From Aquarana catesbeiana (Eukaryota; Chordata; Amphibia; Anura; Ranidae): a stretch of DNA of 64,000 nt. Within the stretch, counting starts at the first letter, position 1. The number at the start of each line of letters is the position of its first letter. The notes under the pieces were generated by a model that did no database searches, had not been told where the DNA came from, and was given only the letters and a program-made list of their open reading frames with translations. The position numbers and the translations under genes are program-made. Shown in pieces: positions 10,820 to 21,702 of this stretch. The stretch covers positions 64,529,909 through 64,593,908 of the forward strand of contig NC_133333.1 of the NCBI RefSeq assembly GCF_042186555.1, in the 5' to 3' direction.

Positions 10820-11537
10820 TTGTAAGAATATTTTTGGTTCTGGGTGCCGCCACCAGTGGCTAAGGCCCAATATTTCAGCCCCTGTTTAACAGGGGCATGT
10901 AATTACAATTTTTGATGCAATATTTTGCAAGGAGGGTTCGTTGCTGCACTCAACTAGAGTATTTGTGAGGGGTTGCAGTGTTGTGGCACCAGCACCAGTG
11001 CCTAAGGCCCAATTTTTCAGCCCCTGTTTAACAGGGGCGTGTAATTACAATTTTTGATGCAATACTTTGCAGCAGGGCTCGTTCCCGCGCTCCAACTAGA
11101 GTATCTGTGAGGGGTTGCAGTGTTGTGGCACCAGCACCAGTGCCTAAGGCCCAATTTTCAGCCCCTGTTTAACAGGGGCGTGTAATCACAATTTTTGATG
11201 CAATATTTTACAGGAGGGCTCATTCCTGCGCTGCAACTAGAGCATCTGTGAGGGGTTGCAGTGTTGTGGCACCAGTGCCTAAGGCCCAATTTTTCTGCCC
11301 CTGTTCAACAGGGACATGTAATTACAATTCTTGATCTAATATCTCATAGCAGGGCCCATTTCTGCACCCACCAAGAGTAACTGTGAGGACTTACAGTGTT
11401 GTGGCACCAGCACAACCACCACCAAAGGCCCGATTTTTCTGCCCCTGTTCAACAGGTGCATGTAATTACAATTCTTGATCTAATATTTCACAGCAGGACC
11501 CGTTCCACCTTCCACCAAGAGTAACTGTGAGGACTTA
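10820..11537. repeat. 142-bp satellite array downstream of the hAT transposase (left part)
   Basis: The block TAAGGCCCAA...CAGCCCCTGTT...CAACAGGGGC...TGTAATTACAATT recurs with starts near 10861, 11003, 11145, 11280 and 11423, a period of about 142 bp. The array is interrupted at 11537 by the Harbinger element and resumes at 18611. Copies differ by roughly 5-15 percent by eye. It lies in the non-coding 3' part of the hAT element. Confidence 0.85.
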
Positions 11538-12499
11538 TGCCCTGTACACACGGTCGGATTTTCCGACGGAAAATGTGCGATCGGAGCGTGTTGTCGGAAA
11601 TTCTGACCATGTGTGGGCTCCATCGGACATTTTCCATTGGATTTTCCGACACACAAAGTTTGAGAGCAGGCTATAAAATTTTCCGACAACAAAATCCGAT
11701 CGCGTCAATTCCGACCGTGTGTGGACAACTCCGATGACGCACAAAGTGCCACCCATGCTCAGAAGAAATTCCGAGACGGAACAGCTCGTTCTGGTAAAAT
11801 TAGCATTCGGAATGGATATAGCACTTTAGTCAGGCTGCAATGTTTAAAATTGTTTAATACAGCGCACTCTCATATTCACACAGAGTTCTCACAAACTTCT
11901 TTCTTTATTATTTATCGTGATTTCATCAATATATTTTGATTTGTCACATCTGACAAAAAAGATATAGTTTTTTTTTTGGTTTGTATTGTTTTCAAGCCTG
12001 ATCGTGTTTTTAATTTTTTTTTATTTTTTGATTTTACATCCTGAATATTTTTGGGTGTGTTTTGTGTGTCAAGTTACCACAACACCATTATTATCTTGTA
12101 TTATTTAATCACAAGGAGATTGCTTGGTGTTGGCGTCTCTTGTTAATTTCACATTGTATATTTGAAATGTACCTGCCTCCTCACAAAATAAACTGTCCTT
12201 TTTGAATGAAAACACACATAGGCGAGTATAATAAAACAAAAAATCCTTTATTAAGGGATCAGAACCAAACAAAGAGGGAGGCAATGCTGGATAAACAGCA
12301 GAAATTGACGAAGCCTTTGGCCCCCAGGGCAGACATCAATTATTTTACTGCAAAATTGGTGGCCTGAGGAGTCCATATCTAAGGGAGTGCAATCTGGTCC
12401 AGAAGTCCAAGAGATCCTGAACAGCAGCAGATGACATGTATGTCCCCAGGCTGTGGTCATACAAGAGCCTGCATCTTTTGCCAGACCAGACTGAACCCA

Positions 12500-13680
12500 G
12501 GTCATCACTCTCTGGTCTTCCTTTCACGCTTCTTTCCACGCTGTGGCTCTGGTGGTGGAGTTGTGGCAGGAGGAGGAGGAGGAGGAGGAGGAGGATGGTC
12601 CAACTCACACAGGTGGGTTTTGTGTGTGATTTCGCCCCTCACCCCCTTAGTTAGTGTTTTGTAAAGAAGGTACTCCTGCATGTCCTGCAGCTTTGTGGCA
12701 GCCATGGAGGCAAAGGCCTCTTCAGGAGTGCTGAATCCTGCACGTTACTCCCCTTCCTGGGTCTTTTGTTTGGAAGGCGGAGGGGAGGAACCTGCGATTC
12801 TGTCAGGCTCCTACTGGGCCCGGCCTTCTCCTGGCTGCCACTTAGCCCCGCCTCCTCCTGGCTGCCACTTACCCCCGCCTCCTCCTGTGTGCCACATTCC
12901 ACAGCCTCCTCCTGTGTGCCACATTCCAGAGCCTCATCCTGGCTGAGGTCTTCCTGTGTATGAAAAAGGGACATAGTTTTAGTTTTTTCTTCATCAATCA
13001 CACACAATTTTCACCTCATGACTGTTGCAAATTGAATGTTCAGAAATATAACTGATGATCATTCTGAGCCCAGCATTTTTCAGTCTTGTCCCAATTATTT
13101 TTGCCCACTACTGTCTATTGATATGTAAAACACTTTATTAAATCAGCAATTAGTGATCAATAATAACATCTAGTAAACATCATTTATTTATTGACCAGAA
13201 ATCTGTAGAACAATGCTATACCTGACTCTAGCTGGGTTCCTCCACTTCTTCCTGGCTGGAAGTCCCAGGTTGGACATCGGAAGCCTCAGCTGGGGTGGAA
13301 GATAGGGTGGAAGGAAGAGTGGAAGGAAGAGTGGAGAGGGATTCCCTGACTTCAGTCTGGTCTGACAGAAATCACAGTCTCTCATAGTACCACAGCCTGG
13401 GGACATAAACGTCATCTGCTGCAGCTCCAGATCTCTGGGAATCCGTGACCTTCTTACGCACCCTAAGGTAAGTGCTCCTCAGGCCACCAATTTTGGCTTT
13501 TAAATAGGGGATGGTTGCTGTGGGGACCACCGGCTTCACCAACTCCAGCAGTTTCTAAAGGCCTGCCTGCCTCTTTTGTTTATGATTATAATGCGGGTGT
13601 TTGACCTGCCACAGACAGGGCAGCTCCCTGTATTTGTCTATGAACAGGGGGAGGAAGTTGTGGTCATTGAAGCCATCCAT
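12500..13680 (-). pseudogene. MADF-like accessory protein gene of the Harbinger element, decayed
   Basis: The start ATG at 13678-13680 (complement) begins MDGFNDHNFLPLFIDKYREL, a MADF-type DNA-binding domain with typical Trp and basic residues, continuing LWQVKHPHYN and RSTYLRVRKKV. Exon 1 runs to about 13222, where a donor (CAG then GTATAG) is visible. The next exon begins at 12953 after an acceptor ending CACAG and carries repeats of the type CGTQEEA/SGSQEEA, then a basic stretch and a polyproline run encoded by a GGA repeat (12568-12596). Exon 1 has stops at 'QAGL stop KLLELV', 'YYERL stop' and near its end, and the second exon changes frame near 12705. AATAAA on the complement near 12248 may be its polyadenylation signal. 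Confidence 0.65.
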
Positions 13681-13865
13681 TTTATCTGCAAGACACAGCA
13701 CAAGACAAACCCTAATGTCAGGCGAAACTCTCCTAATCTTGTTACAATATAGGCCTCAATCTAGAAGCAGTATAGGCCCAAGTTTAGATCTTACCTTCGT
13801 TATCACGATCGGCATCTCCGATACTCCTTCCTCACAGATCGTATGTAAGACGCACACGTGTTACG

Positions 13866-13877
13866 CTTTATATACAC
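13866..13877 (+). promoter_or_regulatory. TATA-like box between divergent MADF and Myb-like genes
   Basis: CTTTATATACAC lies between the divergent starts at 13680 (minus) and 13949 (plus). It is placed to serve the Myb-like gene if translation starts at 13949. The 200-270 bp between the two genes would have to act as a bidirectional promoter. This is inferred from layout only. Confidence 0.4.
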
Positions 13878-13948
13878 TGCGCATGAGTGAAGCTCCGCCC
13901 GGAGCCAGAAACGTCCGATCCCAGAAGAGACGATTTAAGGCCTCAAAT

Positions 13949-15099
13949 ATGTCCTTTGGGGGGATGTTGGAGATGGTCGACATCCTGAAGAGGGCCGACT
14001 ATGACGGGAAGTATGGACCTTACCCCAACCCCAATGTCAGAAAGGCCAAGATCATGGCGAAAGTTGTCAAGAGTCTGCACCAGAATTTTGGGGTACGTCA
14101 ATCAAAAGATCAACTCAGGAAGCGGTGGTCGGACCGCAAATTAAGGGAGCACGAGCAGTACAGAAGGATCAGGAGAGTGCTGCAAAAAAGTAAGTAGTTG
14201 TCCTGTGTTTCTATTCTTTATTTTTCTAACGTTCGTGTTGCTCCATGTGCTTTTCTTTACTGTTGTACAGTTCAAAATGGCAACTTTCATGTTCATGGGC
14301 ACATTATTCGTGCGTATGAAACATTGTCCGTTCGGCATAGAAAACACCATGTTTTTGACAAATGCATTTGAATACATTTTTGCTAGCCTATTTCTCGTCA
14401 AATAATTTTGGTGTCTAGATGGTTTGTAATTAGAATGAAATGCAAACTAGATTCTGTGTAAGGAGAGGACACTCAGCAGCTGTTTACACATCTGGACACA
14501 GGAGCAATAGTGTGGGACACAAGAACACCCTTTTTATTAGGGGGTCCCACACAGGTGCTCCAGTGGATACTATAGGGGTGTCTCTATCTGTGAAGCTTGT
14601 ACAAAACAGGTAAGTATTCAAGCTTGACAAAGTGACAAAAATATTTCTTCATCTTGGAACTCTGCCAAAACAGACAATTGTACCCCACTTCCAAGCAATG
14701 TTTCATGTTCCTATTTCTGTCATCAAATATCTGTGTGCTAAGTATACCTATTTTTTTTTTTTTACATAGGGGAGAAAAGACTCAGAGGACACCACTCATC
14801 TGAGGAGACAACAGACCCCCCACCTCATGAGGAAGTGGAAATCCAACAAAGTCAACAGGAGGAGGAGTAGGAAGGAGACATGGTGGAAATAGTCACCACA
14901 ACAGGTGAGTGTCTGAGACCACAGGCTCAGGTAAGGTGATCGTGATGTTGTGGATGAAGGACATTTCACCAGTGGGAGTGCCCAGATCCTGATTGGGGAG
15001 ATAATGGGGTGTAATAGGGACTTGGAAACCATCCAGAAAAACATCAATGATGTTAAAAACAAAATGAAGAACATCATTGATGTTTTAGGGAGAGTTTAA
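13949..15099 (+). pseudogene. Myb/SANT-like DNA-binding protein gene of the Harbinger element (three exons, one nonsense codon)
   Basis: Exon 1 (13949-14189) begins MSFGGMLEMVDILKRADYDG and contains KDQLRKRWSD, typical of the Myb/SANT-like protein that Harbinger elements carry as the partner that helps import and target the transposase. Another ATG lies upstream in frame at 13883. Exon 1 ends at a GTAAGT donor. Exon 2 (14770-14904) follows a T-tract and acceptor ACATAG, keeps phase, and ends at a GTGAGT donor. It contains one in-frame TAG at 14868-14870. Exon 3 (14936-15099) reads in phase as an open helical tail ending VLGRV and a stop. Phases agree at both junctions, so the gene is intact apart from that stop, which may itself be a natural end. 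Confidence 0.7.
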
Positions 15100-15171
15100 A
15101 ACACCTCCAAATCCCTTACTTTTTTTTGTTTTTTTGAATTGAAAAATTTTTCAGATTTTTGGACATATTCG

Positions 15172-15390
15172 AGAAAAGCCAAATTTTGAAGATGCACACA
15201 GTGTGTCAACATGTGCTATCTGCCATCATGGGAGATCAATGTAGGCGTTTTGGGGGTGCAACCCCTTCCTCAATAATAAAGTAGCTGTGAGGAAGGGGTT
15301 GCACCCCCAAAACATGTTCCTTGATCCCCAATGATGGCAGCTAGCACATGTTGACATTCGGCAATTTGTGTGCATCTTCAAAATTTGGCT
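15172..15390. repeat. Hairpin inside the Harbinger element
   Basis: 15172-15282 and about 15292-15390 are imperfect inverted copies: CCAAATTTTGAAGATGCACA at the left and its inverse at the right, with GGGGTGCAACCCCTTCCTCA near the tip. The loop is short (around AATAATAAAGTAG). It lies between the convergent Myb-like and transposase genes and could be a small nested fold-back MITE or a terminator-like structure. Confidence 0.7.
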
Positions 15391-15978
15391 TTTCCAGTGG
15401 TTTTTCAACAGGTTTTTCAACAGTTTATAAATACTCATGTCTGATATTGCCTTCAATTTCTACAAAAGTTGAACTTTGTAAGTTCCAGATTTGTGTATTT
15501 CTTGTTTGTTTGAAACATGCCTGTTTTACCTTAAAAGGACATTTCTACTGTTATTAATGTGACTCAAAAAATTGTTATACAACAAACATGTTGGTTTGTT
15601 TGAAAAACCTTTTATAAATGCACATGTGATTGTGCTAGTATAAAAAAGATTGATACTCAAGAATGTGTGGATTATTGTTTTAATGCTCCTAAAATTTTGT
15701 GGTGGTAAAATTGTTGTTTTCAGTGACAATGGGGGTTATTTCCTAAGGGCAAATCCATTTTGCACTACAAGTGCAGTTTCAGTGCAAGCTCAAGTGCATT
15801 TGTAGTGCAAAGTGTATTTTCCTTTAGTAAATAACACCCAACAGTGCTTTTTTAGGTTACACAATCACGCCATTTTCAGGACTCCCCACATTTCTGTCAG
15901 GGTCAGCTAAAATAAACACAAGCAGTAAATGTCACCAAAGATTTTAGTAGTTACATTTTTTTTTATTTGAAAAATGTA

Positions 15979-16740
15979 TCAGACATTGTCTGGCATATTG
16001 ATGGCCCCCCTACCCGCAAAGTATCTAAGACGGACCTCGCGGGCACTCAGGGGCAGCAAGCCAGGACGGCCAGCCTCAAGTGCCATCAGGGTTGGTTCAT
16101 TTACTTGAATTCCGGCCTCAAGCCCGGCCTCAAGCCCAAGCGAGGCAGCATAGTTGGCAGAATTTTGCCTTAAAAAGTTGTGGAGAACACAGCACGCCAG
16201 GATGATATGATTCAGTTTATACTCCGCCATGTGTATGGGTGTAAGAAATAGGCGGAACCGGCTGGCCATGATTCCAAACGTGTTCTCCACCACCAGCCAG
16301 TAATTAAAAACCCTCTGCTCCGGGGTGAGGGTCCTCATAGGGAATGGCCGCATAAGATGGTCCCCCAGCGCAAACGCTTCATCCGCAGCAAAGACGAATG
16401 GGAGTCCTTCCACATTGTCTTCTGGAGGTGGCAAGTCCAAGCTGCCATTCTGGAGACACCTGTAGAACTCTGTCTGGGCAATGACTCCACTATCGGACAT
16501 CCGGCCATTCTTCCCCACGTCCACATACAGGAACTCATAAGTAGCCGACACCACTGCCAACATCACAATACTGTTGAACCCCTTGTAGTTGTAATAGTAT
16601 GACCCCGAGTTGGGTGGTGGGACGATGTGGATGTGTTTCCCATCAATTGCCCCTCCGCAGTTAGGAAAGTCCCACCGCTGGGCAAAGTGGGAGGCCACAG
16701 TCTGCCATTCCTGTGGCGTGGAAGGAAATTGTGGAGTCAA
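15979..16740 (-). pseudogene. Harbinger DDE transposase, catalytic exon
   Basis: This 253-codon open frame is the catalytic part of a HARBI1-like DDE nuclease. The acidic triad region is complete: GAIDGKHI near residue 33, DVGKNGRMSDSG at 74-85 and VENTFG with Glu near 152. The block FNYWLVVENTFGIMASRFRL is characteristic of the family. The exon begins TTGACTCCACAA on the complement after a pyrimidine tract ending TTCTTGTTTG; a canonical AG acceptor is not visible there, so splicing may be impaired. The missing N-terminal part is in exon 17680-18135. The exon itself has no stop, but the gene is broken upstream. Confidence 0.9.
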
Positions 16741-17679
16741 ACAAGAAAAAGAAATTAATCATTTTGCACATAAACATGGAAAGCAGATAAGACACAAACA
16801 TTATTGGCCAACATCAGTATAACATTTATTTTAGGGAGTATTTAAAGACCAAGGTATAAGGTCCACCTATCAGATTACTCCTACCCCCTCTCATGGGCCA
16901 TTTGTAAAATTTTATGGGGGGGATATGTTTGGGACAGGTAACCCTCTCCACTTCATTGAGAGATGAATGGCGAAATAATGTGTATTCGTTTGGCCAGCCC
17001 CTCCTTACTTACACTATTGTCAGCCCACTGGACAGGTAAGAAGTGTCATAATACAAAGATATAAATACACACTGTACACATTTTAGCACATTTTTACATT
17101 CTGCTATTACCTATCAAGGTGATAATAGGATACCAAAACTTTAAACAGTACCATTTGAAAGTATTCAGGCAGGCCCTTGCACTACATGCTTCGGGGAATT
17201 CATCCATAAATCTGACCACTAAAGAGGTTGGTATAGTGTGTATGGGTTTGGCAAAGTCAGCAGATAGAGGATTGTTATCAGCTGAGTTAGCAGTTGGGGG
17301 GGGGGGTGGGAGGGTTCCAAATGATTTTGGGACACCAAAAAAAAGCCTCTGGCACTCTGCCTGAATTTCAAACACACATGACAATTTTATAAATTTTAGG
17401 GGGTTTTTAGGGTAAAGCACTACTATGGAGCTGACAAAATACATTGTTAATTGAGTAGACGAGGTGAATATAGGGCCAGGAGAGCATGCTGGGGAGGTAA
17501 GTGAAGGCAAATATGCATGAAGGACAAAAAATAAAACCTAAAATTACAGCATGCATGAGGACAAAGGGGACATTCACAGCATATTACAATCATGATAATT
17601 AGGGAATGAGGAAAGAAATACAATATATTAACAAACATTCTAGACAATAAAATGTGATATTAAAGGATAAAAATCTTAC

Positions 17680-18135
17680 CTTAATATACTCCTTCTGCAG
17701 GACCTGAATGATGGCAGAACAGGTCTCCGGGATAATGATCCCCAGAGCCTGGGGGGAGATGCCTGTCAAGAACTTGAGGTCCTACAGGCTTCTCCCCATC
17801 GCCAAGTACCGCAGGGTGGCGACTAACCTCTGCTCCGGAGTGATGGCTTGCCTCATGCAGGTATCCTGCCTGCTGATATAGGAGGTCAGCAAAGCCAACA
17901 AACGGTGAAATACGTGGTCCGTCATCCGGAGAAAGTTCCTGGAATCATCAGAATTATTCTCATGCATCTCACGGAGCAAAGGCATATGACAGAACTGGTC
18001 ACGCTGGAGCAACCAATTCTTGGTCCATGAACTCCTCCCCACCCTGTTCATGGACTGGATTTGTGTCAAGGTAAGGACCCAAACACCAAGCCCCCGCACA
18101 GCACGAACTCTACAAGGAGTACGTATACGCAACAT
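17680..18135 (-). pseudogene. Harbinger DDE transposase, N-terminal exon with a nonsense codon
   Basis: The ATG at 18133-18135 (complement) opens a frame through WLLQRDQFCHMPLL, DDSRNFLRMTDHVFHRLLA and TPEQRLVATLRYLAMGRSL, the helical N-terminal region typical of Harbinger transposases. A TAG at 17782-17784 stops it. The same frame then continues through DLKFLTGISPQALGIIIPE to a donor (AAG then GTAAGA) at 17680. CAG to TAG is the simplest reading. About 940 bp of intron separates it from the catalytic exon. Confidence 0.8.
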
Positions 18136-18610
18136 GGCTAGAAAGTGGTCGGCTGTTCAGAACGAAGTAACAGAACGCACTGAAGAACAGCAGGGCCTGT
18201 GAAGAGCGACCTGAAAAAAAGCAACGAGCAGACAAGAACGCACTGAATAATCAAATACAAACTCACTGCATGCACTGAAGACCAGATACAAACCCACGAG
18301 CACAAACTGAACAGCAGAAAACGATCTGAAAACCACGAGTCTGAAAAAGCGTGAATCGTTTCTCACCAAACTTTTACTAACACGAGATAAGCAAAAGGAG
18401 CCCAAAGGGTGCCGCGCTTGGTTCTGAACTGCCCTTTTCTAGTCTTGTCGTACGTGGTGTACGTGACCGCGTTCTTGGCGATCGGAAATTCCGACAACTT
18501 TGTGCGACCGTGTGTATGCAAAACAAGTTTGAGCCAACATCCGTTTGGAAAAAATCCATGGATTTTGTTGTTGGAATGTCTGATCAATGTCCGATCATGT
18601 GTACAGGGCA

Positions 18611-18935
18611 TTACAGTGTTGTGGCAACACCACCACCACCAAAGGCCCAATTTTTATGCCCCTGTTCAACAGGTGCATGTAATTACAATTCTTGATCTAA
18701 TATTTCACAGCAGGGCCCGTTTCTGCGCCCACCAAGAGTAACTGTGAGGACTTACAGTGTTGTGGCACCAGCACCACCAACACCAAAGGCCCAATTTTTC
18801 TGACCCTGTTCAACAGGAGCATGTAATTACAATTCTTGATCTAATTTTTCACATCAGAGCCCGTTCCTGCGCCCACCAAGAGTAACTGTGAGGGCTTACA
18901 GTGTTGTGGCAACACCAACACCTAAGGCCCCAATT
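18611..18935. repeat. 142-bp satellite array of the hAT element (right part)
   Basis: This continues the array at 10820-11537 after the Harbinger insertion, with unit starts near 18640, 18784 and 18923. Removing the Harbinger element and one TTA gives a junction unit of about 141 bp, so the array was continuous before insertion. Confidence 0.85.
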
Positions 18936-19429
18936 CAAATTCAACTCAATTGCAGAGTATATAGGGCAGGCCCCTACTTTCAAACATCCAACTTACAAAC
19001 GACTCCTACTTGCATACGGAAGGAGACAACAGGAAGTGAGATGAAATCTACCCCTAGGAAGGGAAATTCTCTCCTGTAAGATTTAATATGGGAAAAACGT
19101 GTCTCCTTTCCACTTATGCTTTATCACCAATCCTTGTTTCACTAAAAACCCCAAATTGTCAAAAAACATTTGTCATTGGGACAGAAAGTGAGGTAAAATC
19201 TTCTGAAGAGGTGCACAGACAGCAAAACAAATGTCACAGGGGTGATAACAATTCCCTATGTTTTCCAAAAAGCTTAAAAATAGATTTTTTGGCTGGAGCT
19301 ACACTTTAAAAATGTACCAGTTCAAAATTACAAACAGATTCTACTTAACAACAAACCTACAGTCTCTGTCTTGTTTGCACCGCCTGTATACTGCTGTTCA
19401 GAGGGCCTGGGGCCCCACACCTTTCCTTT
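18936..19429. other. No gene recognised; AT-rich non-coding sequence
   Basis: I see no coding frame with family features, no terminal repeats and no tandem structure. It may be the 3' remainder of the hAT element. Confidence 0.5.
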
Positions 19430-21419
19430 TTTTAATTTGGGTGCGGGGTTCCCCTTAATATCCATACAAGACCCAAAGGTCCTGGTAATGGATGGGGGGG
19501 GGGTTACTCATGCCGTTTGTCTCACTGATTTTAATCCATATTACCAGGACCGGACATTACATTAAAGCCGTAAGCAGTTTTAAATGACTTTTATTCCTTT
19601 AAAAATGTAATTTTGTGCAGGGACTGTTCTAAGCACGGGAAACATGCGCCACTTCACAGGCATACCATAGACACCCCCCAGGTACGATATATAAAGGAAT
19701 ATTTCACTTTTTTCACTTTAACCACTTGCTTACTGGGCACTTAAACCCCCCTCCTATCCAGACCAATTTTCAGCTTTCAGTGCTCTCACACTTTGAATGA
19801 CAATTACTCAGTCATGCAACACTGTACCCAAATGATTTTTTTGTCCTTTTTTCATACAAATAGAGCTTTCTTTTGGTGGTATTTGATCACCTCTGGGTTT
19901 TTATTTTTTGCGCTATAACTGAAAAAAGACTGAAAATTTTGAAAATAAAAAGAATTTTTCTTAATTTCTGTGATAAAATTTTGCAAATTAGTAATTTTTC
20001 TTCATAAATTTTGGCCACAATTTATAATGCTACATATCTTTGGTAAAAATAACCAAAAATTAGTGGAATTTATTTGGTCTGTGTGAAAGTTTTAGAGTCT
20101 ACAAGCTATGGTGCAAATCATAAAAAATTATCACATCTGGTACTGGTGGCCTATCTCATTTCTTGAGACCCTAACAAGCCAGGAAAGTACAAATGCCCCC
20201 AAATAACCCCTTTTTGGAAAGTAGACATTTCAATGTATTTCGTTAGAGGCATGGTGAGTTATTTGAAGTTGTAATTTCTTCCCACAATTCTTTGCAAAAT
20301 TGAGATTTTGTAATTCTATTGTAATAGCTTATTACTCTCACATGGCATGTGTATACCACAAATGATGCCCCAAAATACATTCTGCTACTCCTCCTGAGTA
20401 TTACGATACCACATATGTGGGACTTTTTCACTGCCTGGCCACATACAGAAGCCCAACATGCAGGGAGCACCATCAGGTGTTCTAGGAGCATAAATTACAC
20501 ATCACATTTCTCAACCACCTATTACACTTTTGAAGGCCCTGGAGCACCAGGACAATGGAAACACCCACAAAATTACCCCATTTTGGAAAGCTAACACCCC
20601 AATGTATAATCTATGAGGCATAATGAGTCTTTTGAACAGTTAATTTTTTTCCAGAAGTTTTTGGAAAATGTGGAAAAAAAGTGAAACCACATTTTTTTTT
20701 ACACAAAGTTGTCCGTTTATAAGATATCTCCAACACATAGCATTTAGATAGCAAAAATTACACCCCAAAATACATTCTGCTACTCCTCCTGAGTATGTCG
20801 ATACCACATGTGTGAGACTTCTACACAGCCTGGCCACATGCAGAGATCCAACATGCAAGGAACACCGTCAGGTGTTCCAGGGACACATAGCATGTACATA
20901 CCAAGAATTACACCTCAAAATACATTATGCTGAGCAAAGCGTAAACAAAAGATTACCTGTGGTTGCAGTAGCGCAGTTGTACACAGGAGGATAGCACTGG
21001 TCCAGGCAGCAGGCAGGGACTTGGTCAGCAACGGCGAACACAATTGTCCAGGCATCAGGCAGGGTTACTGTCCATATAAAGTCCAGGGTCAGTGCAGGCA
21101 GAGATATTGTCAGCACTGCCAAAAATATTGGTCCTGGTAGTAGGCAGGTCCATGTGGTGTGGTCAGTGCGACAGGCAGAGGCATGACGGCAGTAAGTCCT
21201 ACAGGCAGAAGTAGGGCCTCGTTCAGGACTGAATGGAGACAGGGGTAGAGGCTTCTCCCACCCAAATCTCTTTGAAGCCTCGGAGTCTCCAGACCCTAAT
21301 CTAGGATTGAGAAAACAAAAAAAAATGTTTTTTTCATCCAGAAAAACAATTCTGGAGCCCCTCACATATGTGAGACCCCTGTGTTGAATCCCACTAGTCT
21401 AGTTGCAGGGTACAATATC

Positions 21420-21640
21420 AGTCCATGAGGCAGGCAAAAAACATGGTCAAACAGTCCAGTCAGTTCCAGATCAGGCAGAGGTATGTACAGAATCGTTAGG
21501 CAGAAGCATGGTCGAATAACAGTCCAGGGTCAGTTCCAGATCAGGCAGAGGTATGTACAAAATCGGCAGACAGAAGCATGGTCGAATAACAAGCCAGGGT
21601 CAGTTTCAGAGCAGGCAGTGGCATAAGGGGTGTGAGGGTA
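21420..21640. repeat. About 80-bp tandem repeat inside the piggyBac
   Basis: Units carrying CAGTTCCAGATCAGGCAGAG, GTATGTACA and AGAAGCATGGTCGAATAAC recur near 21456, 21531 and 21600. It is non-coding, downstream of the transposase stop. Confidence 0.7.
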
Positions 21641-21663
21641 AATTGCAGGAACTGAGGCTTACG

Positions 21664-21702
21664 TTTACCATACTTCACTAATAATTTACTGAAGTATGGT
21701 AA
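21664..21702. repeat. Stem-loop at the end of the piggyBac transposase gene
   Basis: TTACCATACTTCA and its inverse TGAAGTATGGTAA are separated by about 12 bases and overlap the stop codon (21678-21680, complement). It could act in 3' end formation, but this is speculative. Confidence 0.5.

Larger units (their letters stand above)
11538..18610. mobile_element. Harbinger (PIF/Harbinger) element with three decayed genes
   Basis: The left end TGCCCTGTACACACGGTCGG (11538) and the inverse right end (18610) form terminal inverted repeats, flanked by a 3-bp duplication TTA (11535-11537 and 18611-18613) as expected for Harbinger. The intact target GACTTACAGTG is seen in neighbouring satellite units. 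Inside are a DDE transposase gene on the minus strand (exons 18135-17680 and 16740-15979), a Myb/SANT-like gene on the plus strand (13949-15099) and a MADF-like gene on the minus strand (13680 to about 12500). At 7073 bp it is long for the superfamily. All three genes have premature stops. Confidence 0.9.
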
